A stretch of DNA of 64,000 bases. It comes from Pleurotus ostreatus/Saccharomyces cerevisiae fusant. Taxonomy: Eukaryota > Opisthokonta. Positions 35,572 through 48,825 of this stretch are shown in pieces. The stretch covers positions 186,001-250,000 of the forward strand of contig JAMQCK010000001.1 in NCBI GenBank assembly GCA_024196135.1, given 5' to 3'. Below the pieces are notes generated by a model. The model was not told where the DNA came from and did no database searches. It worked only from the letters and a program-made list of their open reading frames with translations. Both the position numbers and the translations under genes were made by a program. Positions within the stretch are counted from its first letter, which is position 1, and the number at the start of each line of letters is the position of its first letter.

Positions 35572-37362
35572 TCAGTTCGCGGCTGCAGCTGTTCGCAGGT
35601 AATTAGCTTGCTGCACGGAGATTGATAGTGATTGCGACGCACCCGTCTCTCCACCTTCCAAAGCGCTGGTCGAGGCGAACGGCAGAAGGCCCTCCTCGAG
35701 GTACTCCGACACGTTGAAGCTCGAGTACTGCGTCGAGAGTTCGGGGCTGGTGTAGCTGGTGTTCACGGCGACGGTGATGCTGCCGATCAGGCCGTCCTCG
35801 AGGTTGTCGCCGACCCAGGTGATGGCCATCTCGGCGTCGTAGCCCGTGGCGCTCTGGTAGGGGTACCACTGGTCATCTGAGGGGGAGGGTCAGTGCGTGT
35901 GTCCAGGGGGTGGGTGAGTGTAGATGCAAGAGAGGATGGAAGGGATGGAGGGTAGGAGAAGGGAGGAAGGCATAGAGAAGACCGAGAGATGAAGACTGAC
36001 CCTCATTCGCAACAGCGTCCTCCCAGGAAATAGTGTTCGACGTGTACGGGTCGACCTGGCGGACGGCGTCCATGGTGTCGGCGTCGAAGAAGAATTGGCC
36101 GGTGCTGTGAGGGTTGTCAGCGCGCTTTGCAGGATGGATGAAAAGGATGGAAGGCTAAGGTCGTGAAAGGACGTAAAAGAGTGGAATACGAACTGCTGCG
36201 CGCTCGAGTTCGCGACGAAGGTGCCGTTCTCGGCGATGTAGCCCTCGGGGTAGACCTTGATGTGGAAGTGGACGGCGCGGCCGGAGTCTATTGGACCGCG
36301 TCAGTCATGTCCTCAGCGGGAAATCAGCTAATAACGACTTACACCACCCAGGGACGATCGTGTACGCCGTGAGGTGGCCGTTCTCGCTGTGTGTAAGTGT
36401 CAGCTTCAGTCTCCCTCCTCTTCACCCCCTCCCCCTCTCATTTATTGAAGGAATGACACGCACTCAGTTGGATACACCGCCCTCAGGAATGTCTCGTTGT
36501 CCTCCATCGTCGTGTTGAGGAAAGCGCCCGCCGCGGGGTCGTCCGCGCCCGAGTATGGGCCGAGCGTGGAGGTGGCGACCTCGGTAGTGGACGGGAAGCC
36601 CGAGCCAGCGCCGCCAGAACCGGAAGGAGGGGTGCCGCCACTCTCGCCTCCGCCACCAGTGCCGACGGTGGAGGAGGCGTAGTGGGCGTATTGGCCGGTG
36701 CCGTTGCACTGTGGGAGAGGTGGTTAGAGGTGGTCTAGGAAGGTAGGGTAGAAGAGGAGTGAGTAGAAGTAGGTAGACATACCTGCCACATGTCGATCCA
36801 GTAGTTCGAAAGAGGCTCGCAGTTGTTGATGTCGATGAAGTCGACGGAGATTTCGAGGGGGACGCCGGCTTGGCCTTCGGTCATGTTCTGTCGGACGATC
36901 TCGCCGCTGAAGGCAGCATGAGTACGAGGGCGCATGAGTGATACTGAGTTGAGCTCACAGAACGTGGTAGGGACCCTGCGTGACTGCAGAAAATCAGCTT
37001 GACTCCCCGTTATCAGAATCCAAGGTATACATACCTTCGGGCGTCACCAAGCAAGTGCTATCCTGGTTCGCCGAGCGCCTGCGATGGACGAAGGTCAGTG
37101 GTGTATCTCTTTGAAGACTATGAGCTACGTACTTCGGGTGAATCTTCACATCAGACCCCTCCAGCCCGCGCCTCGCTAGCACCGTGTTCAACGCCTCCTC
37201 TGCGCGCTTAGCACGTTTGTGCGCGAGGGCGCTGCCGCAGCGGCGCTCGAGCGTGTCGCGCGCCTCGAGGTTGTCGCGCTTCCAGGTGAGGGGAGCGGGC
37301 CCGGCATGCGCGGCAACGAGACCGACGAGCGACGCCGTAGTAAGGACGAAGGTGAACTTCAT
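35572..37362 (-). CDS. secreted intradiol ring-cleavage dioxygenase-like protein
   Basis: Exons 37362-37133, 37078-37035, 36983-36959, 36906-36783, 36708-36464, 36386-36343, 36287-36194, 36104-36001 and 35876-35572 (1,215 nt, 404 aa). A signal peptide (MKFTFVLTTASLVGLVAAHAG) begins the chain, followed by a propeptide-like region with KR sites. The dioxygenase core has TPEVTQGPYHV, PLEISVDFIDINNCEPLSNYWIDMWQCNGTGQYAHY, YPTDENGHLTAYTIVPGWYSGRAVHFHIKV, and QHTGQFFFD. The likely iron ligands are the Tyr of GQYAHY, the Tyr of PGWYSGR and both His of HFH. A Gly/Ser-rich insert (STVGTGGGGESGGTPPSGSG) lies between strands. Family members open catechol-type rings; secreted fungal forms are thought to act on lignin- or plant-derived aromatics. 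Exon 3 is only 25 nt. A TATATAA box lies about 175 bp upstream. Confidence 0.9.
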
Positions 37363-37537
37363 CGTGGATGATAGAGGGTGGAGCTGGGAAGCGACGAAGA
37401 GAAGGGGAAGGCGCGAGCAGTTCACAGGACGACGCGATGGGAGTTAGGCGACCTAAAGACTAGGCGCCGAGGGTGAATGCACGCGGGAACGTCGGGATGG
37501 GTACTGAGTACTGGAGAGAGTGCGAATGCAGAGTGGG

Positions 37538-37544
37538 TTATATA
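37538..37544 (-). promoter_or_regulatory. TATA box of the dioxygenase gene
   Basis: TATATAA on the minus strand, about 175 bp upstream of the start codon at 37362, with a CT-rich leader in between. Consistent with a strongly regulated gene. Confidence 0.5.
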
Positions 37545-38922
37545 GCCTCGTCTGCTGCGCCTGGAGGAAGCGGCCAATCGCGGGAAGGGCCATATGTAAG
37601 TCGTCTGTCGCCGGTGCGTCTCCAGGATGGGAAGGCGACGAGCATACGTGGGTGCGCGACTGGCATATGCGGGTGCGGCCGATGGGTCGCACTTTCGCGT
37701 AGTGGCGGCCAATGGGAGGAGGGGAATTTGGGAGGTAGGGCAAGTAGAGTGAATGTAGAGAGCTTCGAGCGAGGTATTGGCTTATGGAGAGAAAGATAGT
37801 GTAGGAAGTAGCATCCCTATCCCGAGAAGTTCGAAGCAATTATTCAGGCATGAAAAATTGGAGAATTTTGGTCAAGTCGGGGACGCCGTCCCATCGCTGA
37901 CCGCAGTATGGGTATGTTCGCATCGTCACAGGCTGTGTTTGCAGGTGCAGAGTAACTTTGAGGCACAACAGCATGCCAAGCCCAAGAGACGCGCTTCATC
38001 ATTGAGTGGAAGTTCGGAAGAAGGGGGATGCCTCCGCCCGGGCCGATCAGGCGGACAGATATCGACGAACTCCATTTGGCCTTGCTTCCTCCCACCTCCT
38101 CCCACCATCACGACTTATGATTTGTTTTCGACGTTGTTTTTTTAAACATCTACCCTTCAAGCAATGGCGGTTGATGGATAGCTCGCCCCACCCCGGGGGG
38201 ACGATTTCGAGGACGCGAAACACTTAGGCGCCGTCGTCGTTCGTCAGTGCACATAGAACCACCGTTGAGGTTGTCCGCCTCACGTCAGAGCACGTTGAAT
38301 GACCAAAAATCGGTTCACGCAAAGATTCAAAAGACATCGGAGACGGTATAATGAAGGGAAAGGGCGTATACGAGTTTCGATGGTCGGTGGAGGAGAGGAG
38401 GAGAGCCCAGCAGACGCCGAGATCGCTCGGATCAAGCACGTCGAAATACATTGACATGCATCCTGCGTCCCGCCCTCGCCCTCATCACCCCTGACCGCCT
38501 ATGGTGGCGACGAACCTACTCTAAGGGCACCGTCAGCTCTCATACATAGGATGGGCGAGGGCAGCGCGCCGATAGAGCGCGGCGGCCAGTGCCAGCTGGT
38601 GGTGGCAAAGGTGCGTGAGATCATGAATACTTCCGTGTGTGGTCCATCTGGAGATCAAATATAGTCCCAGATCCTGCGTCCGAGTACACCTTGAAGCTGT
38701 TGACTCCCCCAGGCTGTTGCGCCACACCTCTGCACAGCAGTTCAGAAGAAGTATATAAGGCGAGGGCCATGGACAGGAAGTCTCCATCTTCAACGCCTCC
38801 TCCCATCGGCAGCGACATGGACGACGGACGACATCGACGGGGACGACGGACGACCTCGACAAGGACCGCGGACGACTTCGATCAAGGCGGCGACTTCGAC
38901 TGGCGACCAGCAGGGCCTGCGA
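37545..38922. other. intergenic, no supported gene
   Basis: About 1.4 kb upstream of the dioxygenase gene. An isolated TATATAAGG at 38752-38760 precedes an ATG at 38769 by less than 10 bp, too close for a normal promoter. From 38818 to 38890 the sequence is a low-complexity run of GAC/GACGG units. Long frames on the minus strand (for example 38533-39279) carry no motif. Confidence 0.45.
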
Positions 38923-39294
38923 GTTGCAATCGTCGAGACCGAACTCAACCGCTTGCGGGCTTTCAGTTGTGGCGGTCGGCTGGCGGCGACAGCAGGCTCC
39001 TGCCTGGCGTGCGCTCTTTAGCGCTGGAGGTAAGCACGTTCTACGTCTGCTAACGCGGCGTGTATGCTCATCGTCGATACCATAGTCTCTCACCACTTCC
39101 ACTCGATTCCTATCTCCCCCTTCGCCATCGACGGACGACGGACGACTCCGACCGGGGCAGCGACACCGGGTGCAGAGCTTGCGCGTTGCAATCGTCGAGA
39201 CAGTGATACCCAACAGGCTGAATGCAATTCGTTGGGGCGGTCGGCTGGCGGCGACAGTAGGCTCCTGCTCGACGTGCATTCCTTGCCGCTGGAG
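38923..39294. repeat. diverged tandem duplication, two units of about 108 bp
   Basis: Unit A is 38923-39029 and unit B is 39185-39294. Both begin GTTGCAATCGTCGAGAC, share CGGTCGGCTGGCGGCGACAG in the middle, and end CTGGAG directly followed by a splice-donor-like sequence (GTAAGC in A, GTGCGT in B). The middle parts have diverged. The pattern suggests a duplicated exon of an unrecognised or decayed gene on the plus strand. Confidence 0.6.
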
Positions 39295-40191
39295 GTGCGT
39301 AGCTCTCCTTGTTCACTTTGAGTCGTATACTTACCTTGTACGCGCTTTCCTACCAGGCGACAATCGGTCCTGGGCCGGCGTTCTCATTCTCGACCCTCGG
39401 CGTGACGGCTCAATCGGGAGTCCTTGTGCGTTCGAATCGCAGTCACGTCCTCTTCTACGTTTCTTCAGGTCTTACGCGCACGCTTTAGCTCAATATATGC
39501 GGTGCTATCCTCTCAATTCGTGTGTAGTGTAGATGCAGGTCGATAGGAGGCGTGCACCCTAACATTCACGGGCGCGTCTGTTTTGCAGGCGGGCATTGTA
39601 ACGTGACCGCGTTGAGTCGATCCCGAAGTTCATCCGCGCTTTTTCTCACCTGGAAGCTTGAAGATGTAGGTCTTTCTCCGTCAACCCTAGTTTTTCATGA
39701 GCCTCAAAGTACAAGAAAGTCAACCATCGTCTTTTTCTCCTCGGTCCGAGGTGCATGAAGCCTTCCCAACCCATATATTTGTCCGATCATGCGCTCGCCT
39801 GACCTCTCGCACGGCTACTAGACTCACTCCAGGCTGTTCCGGCTTCTATCTTTCTGCGCAGCACATTTCTACACGTCCTCCTTACCTCAATCTCTCCAGA
39901 AATTGTGCAGGGTGCAGGGCATGGACGGCAGGTGGTCAGCGCAGGTACGCGTACATAGGACTTAGATGCCCGGTCCGATCCCCGATCAGCAATTCGATAA
40001 CGCCCATCCGCCGTCTCATGTCTCTTCCAGACCCTCTGACCCACCGCAAGGTTCAATAAGTCCTTCACTCCCAGGGAAATTCCCGCGAACTCGCCGAACC
40101 GCACGTCCCGGTCATTCAGAGCTAGCTCGAGAGCGTGCGCCTTCTTAATCTTCATCAACCATGCTCTTCAAGCCGAGTTCCCCCACCCTTG
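39295..40191. other. intergenic, no firmly supported gene
   Basis: Acceptor- and donor-like borders recur (for example CTACCAG ending 39357, GTGCGT at 39427), as if more exons of the duplicated locus followed, but I cannot chain them into one frame. The end of this stretch overlaps the doubtful minus-strand frame at 39787-40155. Confidence 0.35.
39787..40155 (-). CDS. doubtful hypothetical protein or gene relic
   Basis: An ATG-initiated minus-strand frame of 122 aa beginning MKIKKAHALELALNDRDVR. The first ~60 residues have a protein-like mix (FGEFAGISLGVKDLLNLAVGQRVWKRHETADG); the remainder is Cys/Arg-rich and looks non-coding. It may be a short gene with an unrecognised intron, a relic, or chance. 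Confidence 0.25.
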   Translation of the reverse strand: MKIKKAHALELALNDRDVRFGEFAGISLGVKDLLNLAVGQRVWKRHETADGRYRIADRGSDRASKSYVRVPALTTCRPCPAPCTISGEIEVRRTCRNVLRRKIEAGTAWSESSSRARGQASA

Positions 40192-40320
40192 TTCCCCGCG
40201 GCACGACCCCAACACGGGGACCCCGCTTTGTAAACGGCTATAGGGATACCCCTGAGCCTGGTATCGTCGACGTTGACAGCAGATTAGGTGATAGCGCATG
40301 CGGGGGCACATAAAATTGCT
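40192..40320 (+). promoter_or_regulatory. promoter block of MFS transporter gene 1, shared with its paralogue
   Basis: This block aligns, with gaps, to the region upstream of the inverted paralogue (57445-57600 on the minus strand). Shared pieces in the same order: TTCCCC[G/A]CGGCACGA, CAACACGGGG then ACCCCGCTTT, CCCCTGAGCCTGGT, GATTAGGTGATA and GCATGCGGGGGCACATAAAA. CATAAAA may be the TATA element, about 95 bp before the ATG. The GCGGGG and CCCCGC words match the core of Mig1/CreA carbon-repressor sites; that role is inferred. Confidence 0.6.
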
Positions 40321-40407
40321 GCGTTCGAGGGATCGTAGAGCTCTTTCTTCCTCCCTCCCTCTCCCCTGCCTGCGGCTGCTTGTCGCACTTCAAACGAGGC
40401 AGCTAGG

Positions 40408-42191
40408 ATGACCAGCTACGCCATGAAGATACGCCAGGCCCTGCACATCCCGCGCTATGCGCGGTGCGTGTGCTTTGCCTCGCTTGCTGGTGAGTTCTCC
40501 TTCGAGTTGCGAGGAAAGCCGCGTGCTAATCCTCTTCTCCAGCCTACGTCTTTGGGTACGATTGTAGACCATCTTGCTCGCGAACTGAAAGGCTGACCAT
40601 CAGTGCATGACAGGTTCGACACAGGCTCGATCGGTACGTCTCGATCGCCTTCCCCCACCGCCTATGCTCATCTCCATCCCTCGTACAGGCCCCATAACCC
40701 TCATGGACGACTTCACGCACACCTTCGGCGACCTCTCCTCCATCGTCCAGGGTCTCTTCGTCTCTGCCGTCCTCATCCCCGCCGCCGTCACCTCCTTCGG
40801 CGCAGGCTCCATCGCCGACCGCATCTCGCGCACGCACGCCATCTCGCTCGGGTGCGCCGTGTACGGGATGGGCTCCCTCCTGTGCTCCGTCGCGGGCATC
40901 AACATGTCGCAGCACTCCGCGCTCGCGATGATCTTTGTCGGCCGCTGCGTCTCGGGCATCGGCGAGGGCATCTTTCTCTCCGCGGTGACCGTGTACGGAA
41001 TTGAGGTCGCGCCCCGCAAGCTGCGCGGCCGCGTCGGGTGCATCATGCAGCTCTTCATCTCGACGGGGATCATGATCGGGTACTTTGTGTGCTACGGCTC
41101 CCTGAACATCGTCGGCTCGCTGTCGTGGCGGCTGCCGTGGATCCTGCAGTGCCTAACGTGCTTGGTGACCGCTGTCGGCGTGCGCTTCCTACCGCACTCG
41201 CCGCGGTGGCTGCTGCATGTTGGGCGGCGGGAGGAGGCGGTGCGCGCGATGCAGCGGCTGGATCTGAGCAAGGATGAGTTCATATCGCTCGCGGCGAGCG
41301 AGGAGGAGGAGAAGGCGCAGCAGGAGGCGGCGAGGGAGAAGGCGCAGCGCGGCGGGTGGAAGCACCATATTGCGCAGTTCAAGGAGGCGTTTGCGCCCGG
41401 ATTGCGCGGGCGGACGACGATGGCGCTCTTCATGCTGTCGGTGCAGCAGTTGGTTGGGATCGACGGGGTGCTGTACTACGCGCCGGTGCTCTTCCGGCAG
41501 GCTGGGCTATCGTCTGCGAGCGCGTCGTTCTTGGCCTCTGGCGTGACGGGTATTGTCAACGTCGTGTTTACCATCGTTGGGCAAATCGTTTCTGATAAAT
41601 GGTGATTGCAACTCTTCGCTTGCCCCCAGCCGCTTGCTAACACCTCACAGGGGCCGCCGGCCATCCCTCATCTGGGGCGGCACTGTGATGGCGACCGCCA
41701 TGACCCTCATCGGCATCCTCTACTCGCTCCCCAACCTTTCCCAAGCCGGCAACTACGCCGTCATCGCCCTCATCTTCGTCTACTTCATCCCCTTCGTCGT
41801 CACCTGGGCCACCCTCATGCGCATCTGGGTCTCCGAGGCGCAGCCCGTGCAGACGCGCGCCTCCGTCTCCTCGCTCGCGTACACCACGAACTGGCTGAGC
41901 AACTGGATCATCGCGTTCACGACGCCGATGTTCTTGGACAAGTACCCGAGCGGGCCGTATTTCTTGTGGGCGGCGTGTGCGTGGGTGGCGGTCATTGTGT
42001 TTGCGGTGTGGTTGCCGGAGACGAAGGGGCGGAATGTGGATCTGGCGGGGCAGGCGGGCGGGTTGAAGGTGCAGGTCAGGATCCCGGGGCTGAGGAGGAG
42101 GAGGGCGATGGAAGAGAAGACGACAACGGAGACGCCACGGGATACGAGCGAGCGCGCAGGGCAGCAGGAGGACATCGAGGAGATCGTATGA
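40408..42191 (+). CDS. MFS sugar-transporter-type protein, copy 1
   Basis: Exons 40408-40489, 40543-40555, 40614-40633, 40689-41601 and 41651-42191 (1,569 nt, 522 aa). Sugar porter signatures: the first helix ends in AYVFGFDTGSIG, built from three small exons, then GPITLMDDF, ADRISRTHAISLG, FVGRCVSGIGEG, VAPRKLRGRVGC, FLPHSPRWLL, QQLVGIDGVLYYAPVLF, DKWGRRPSL and WLPETKGRNVD. Twelve membrane helices can be followed. The usual PESPRWL is PHSPRWL, also in the paralogue. The cytoplasmic tail is charged and Thr-rich. Members of the family import hexoses, disaccharides or other polyols by proton symport at the plasma membrane; the substrate is not decidable here. The start at 40408 gives a 13-nt second exon whose inclusion restores the conserved motif and matches the paralogue's gene structure exactly. 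Confidence 0.92.
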
Positions 42192-45436
<3,245 letters not shown>

Positions 45437-47635
45437 GTGTATTTGGATATAGACGTTCAGGATGATGAGTGGGTAGGCAGCTTTGTAGCAACTTTGTAAA
45501 GGCGCTGTATCTCTAGAGTACGGCTCCTCAAAAATCGATGTATTTTAGACGAACTTGCCTCACTTTGAGACTTTGACGAATTGGTGGCACATTGCCTCAA
45601 AGTACGACTTCCCTGCCAGATGGAGGATATCGATTGCTTGCGTCGTTCGTATCGTCCTCGCCAGGACTCCGAGATGACAGACGCTAACGCGCGGCTGGGG
45701 AGGGGTATCTGTATTTTGCAAGGTTCAAACAGACAAGGCGAGTGGCGTTGCGGAAGTATAACCATGGTAAGGACAGGGGAGCTGTCTCCGAGAGCCACAC
45801 TTCGGAGTCCAGAAGATTTCTGGTCTTCGTGTCGCATCAAGAACCAACGTCGACCAGCACGCGAACGAGCCACAGCCTTGAGGGCCGCACACGGAGGCAG
45901 GGGGCCGTATCGTCCGCGTGTTAATTTTTGGTCCCGTCGGGAGCAAATATTGCACGGAGGCAAACTTTCGTGCCCGAGAACGCCACCGTAAGTTCTCTGT
46001 CCTTCCCCTCTCTCGTCGGGTTGCAGAGTGAGGCAGGAACGGTGCCCGTACTGCGAGGTGTCGCACGGGCGATGGTGGCCATGGCAGTTCTTCCGTCCTA
46101 CGTCTCGCGGCTATTGAATTTGAGCCTTATTCTCGCTCTGGACCTGCTGCGCCGCGGCAGCGCAGTGCGTTTCTGTCTTGGCTTTGCATCGAGGCAGGAG
46201 AGTTGTGTCCAAGTTGATATTGTTCCTGACGATGACCCGGGTGCAGAGGTTGCCAGTGTGTGAGGGGGGGAGGAAGGGCTCATTTTCGTCACGAGCGACG
46301 TCACGAAGTTGAACTTCGTGACGTGACGGTACGCTCGGCGAACGCCGGATCACGGTTGATATTTCCCTGCACCCGACGAAGACGAATTGTTTGCTGATTG
46401 CTGCCACAGCCGGTCTCAACTCCACAAATTAGTTGATGAAACGATTACTACCCGAGCGAAGCTTTGTATACGTCTACATACAGTGCAGCTGAGATGGGAA
46501 TGCCGTGAGCAGGCAGATCTTCCTGGGTAGAGAAGCCCTCGAGGCCGCCGAGCGACGGGCCATAGCTGCAGCGTGACGGCAGCCGCGATACATTGACGCG
46601 GTGGCGGCAGCCGGAGTTCGAGGTGCGCGTAAGGCGCAGAAATGGATGCCGCCAAACCCTCCGTGCCAGCTTTTGACAATGCATCGATCCTCGCCCTCCA
46701 GGTACCAGTGAACAGAGGGCCTGGATCACCTTCGCGCGTACCCCACCCTCGAAAACGCGCCGAAACCGCGCTCTGACGCTTCGCTGAGGCCTCCTGCTCG
46801 CATATCGATTGCCTGGAGGACATGGAGGGGCTCCGTATGGCCAGCTGGCGGGCCCCGCAGAGGCGGCGATTGTGCGAGAAAGCATCGATGCGGCTGATAA
46901 TCGCGGATGATTGCCCCCGTGGACGACAAGGCGCGCCGAATGCGGAAGGCCTTGTCAGGAAGGGGCAAGCGAGGGCTTCATGAAGCAGGACCTCCCATCC
47001 TAAGTTCGTGGGCGACAGGTCGGGATACGGAGGGGATAGAGTTGGGCAGCACGCATGTGAGGGCCGCCGCAAGGCGTCGAAGGGCGCGAGAAGGCGACGT
47101 CGCGCAAGATCCGTGCGCTGGAGGGGAGGGGAAGGTTGGGGAAGGAAGACCAGGGGATCGCGGCAAGGCTGCCCGTCCCAGCATGATTCATCATCGTGCT
47201 CATGGTCGAGGCCTCGAAGAAGATTGGAAATCCGCGCCCGCGGGCTTGCAATCTCTTGAAATACGTCCGCGCACAACAGGCACGCTGTCCGTCGATGAGC
47301 ACAGCAAGCAAGGGGCGAATAGCATTGCGACGGTTAACGATGCGTAGAGTAGTTCTTCGGGGCTTGGGCTGCGACAGGGTGTCGTGGGGGACGCCTGAGG
47401 CGCGCGTATAGGCAGCGATGCGTACGCGGTATGTAGAGCACGAACGGATTCGGGGGCAGGAGCAACTAGAATACAGCAGTAATAAATGAAGTGCGGATCT
47501 GCCGGCACGGCGGCCATGAGAAAGACGAACGGGGCTGGCGACCGGGGCGGATGAGCGAAGGAGCTGGCCGAGTCCTGTGCGGATCGTGCGCCCTCGTAGG
47601 CCGGGACACGTTCGCTGGGAGCGGCCACGCCAGCG
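45437..47635. other. gene-poor region
   Basis: About 2.2 kb. A long minus-strand frame (47276-46416) has no ATG near its start, no domain and an erratic composition. A 27-bp inverted repeat lies at 46298-46324. Otherwise I see nothing that I can support. Confidence 0.45.
46298..46324. repeat. perfect 27-bp inverted repeat (13-bp arms, 1-nt centre)
   Basis: ACGTCACGAAGTT, then a single G, then AACTTCGTGACGT. Both arms contain TCACG/CGTGA, and the flanks repeat the word again (CGTCACGAGCG on the left, GTGACGG on the right). The words resemble bZIP/CRE half sites. Confidence 0.75.
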
Positions 47636-48137
47636 TTATGATGTCGAGAGGATACGAGATTTGACGGTTATAGATGATAATATATGTTGACGCTGTATAG
47701 TATGGGGCGGAATCGCGGCCAGCTCAGCTCTTGTGCTGAAAGAGAAGATGAGGGGAAGGGAGGCGAGGATGGAATACGCGGCGTACCCAAGACCTGCGCG
47801 ACCCCGATGTATTACAGGGTGGCTTATGGACGTGGTTGCCAATAATCCGGGTTCGGTGGCTGAAGACAGTGTCAGACGCGATGCGATCGGCGGGAGGTGA
47901 AAGGCAAGGTACCCGATTTGTGTGGTCTGCGCGATCTGCACGAGCGACGTTAGCGGAGGGTAAAAGGATGAGGTGCGCCGACAACTCACGTCCTACTATA
48001 CAGATGTAGTTGTGCGAGTACCATCGGTTGTCGACCTTGTATGGTATGCAGGCATGTGCACCCGCCTCGTAGGTCGTTCCTTCCTTCCAAATCGCGGTGG
48101 TAGCGGGGACACCAGACGTGGCGCGTTCAATCGGCAT
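47636..48137 (-). CDS. doubtful hypothetical protein with hydrophobic segment
   Basis: A two-exon model, 48137-47997 and 47935-47636, gives 146 aa. The first exon (MPIERATSGVPATTAIWKEG...) reads like a genuine protein start with Tyr/Cys-rich KVDNRWYSHNYICI. The second has a hydrophobic run (GLGYAAYSILASLPLIFSF). The donor GTAGGA and acceptor GTGCAG are acceptable and the frame joins. No family is recognised. Confidence 0.3.
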
Positions 48138-48825
48138 CTAGTGCGGCAGTGACAGAGACGATGGGTGCAAAGAGAGGCGTCGGTGGGATCGATGTGGGTG
48201 CGAGGGCGTATTATACGGGAAGCGCGCTCTGTAGGCGGGATTATACGAGGCGGACGCGGGGAGCGAGATGGGAGTTTAGGACAAGACGCGATGATAATAA
48301 ATGAAAAGAAAAACAACCGGCATTTCTTATGCGGCACTGCCTGGCACAGCCGCCATGGCAACAACCCCATCGGTCCGGGTGCCGGACCTCGGAATCGGCG
48401 CCTCGGCGCCGGGACGTCACTCAACCTTCCATCTTGTCGGTTCGCCTCACGTCATCGGCAAGAACAAAAGCACCAAAAATGCTGGAAAAAAGCTGATAGA
48501 GTGGGCTGTCGCTGTGCCACTCGGCTAGTCGAGGGTGCTTTTGCTGGCCGAGATACGTACTTTGCGAGCCAAGGAAAGATTTTCTTCAATTTCTTGTGTC
48601 ATTGATGGGCCACGTTGCCGAGAAGACGGCGGGATTGGCAATAGAGTGTTCAGTTGCCTTTTAAGGTGCGTCGGATTTGTCCGATCCGGGGCATGTGGCG
48701 CTTGCAGGCTCGCGACGCGCGCCGCGTGCTGAGCGCGGATTTGCCAGCCATGAGGAGTGGCTGCCGGAGTCTGTGATCTTCCTCCAGTCAAGCGTCAAGC
48801 AAGCCACCGCGCCCATCGAGCACCC
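48138..48825. other. intergenic, promoter side of the APH-type kinase gene
   Basis: About 690 bp with no supported gene. Confidence 0.5.

Noticed and set aside
38533..39279. 248-codon minus-strand frame over the duplicated block
   Set aside because: No ATG-supported start in good context and Arg/Ser-rich low-complexity content from GAC-type repeats. It spans both duplicated units without repeating any conserved peptide feature.
39410..39445. tRNA-like T-arm (GTTCGAATC) on the plus strand
   Set aside because: The stem pairs only four of five bases and there is no matching acceptor stem, D-arm or anticodon arm at the required distances.
40607..40690. Start of MFS copy 1 at the long exon (MTGSTQARSVRLD...)
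   Set aside because: That frame crosses an intron. The spliced upstream exons restore AYVFGFDTGSIG and match the paralogue's structure.
46416..47276. 286-codon open frame on the minus strand
   Set aside because: It does not begin with ATG, has no domain, and its composition (Arg/Ser/Pro/Cys-rich, irregular) is that of antisense or non-coding GC-rich DNA. No splice partners were found.
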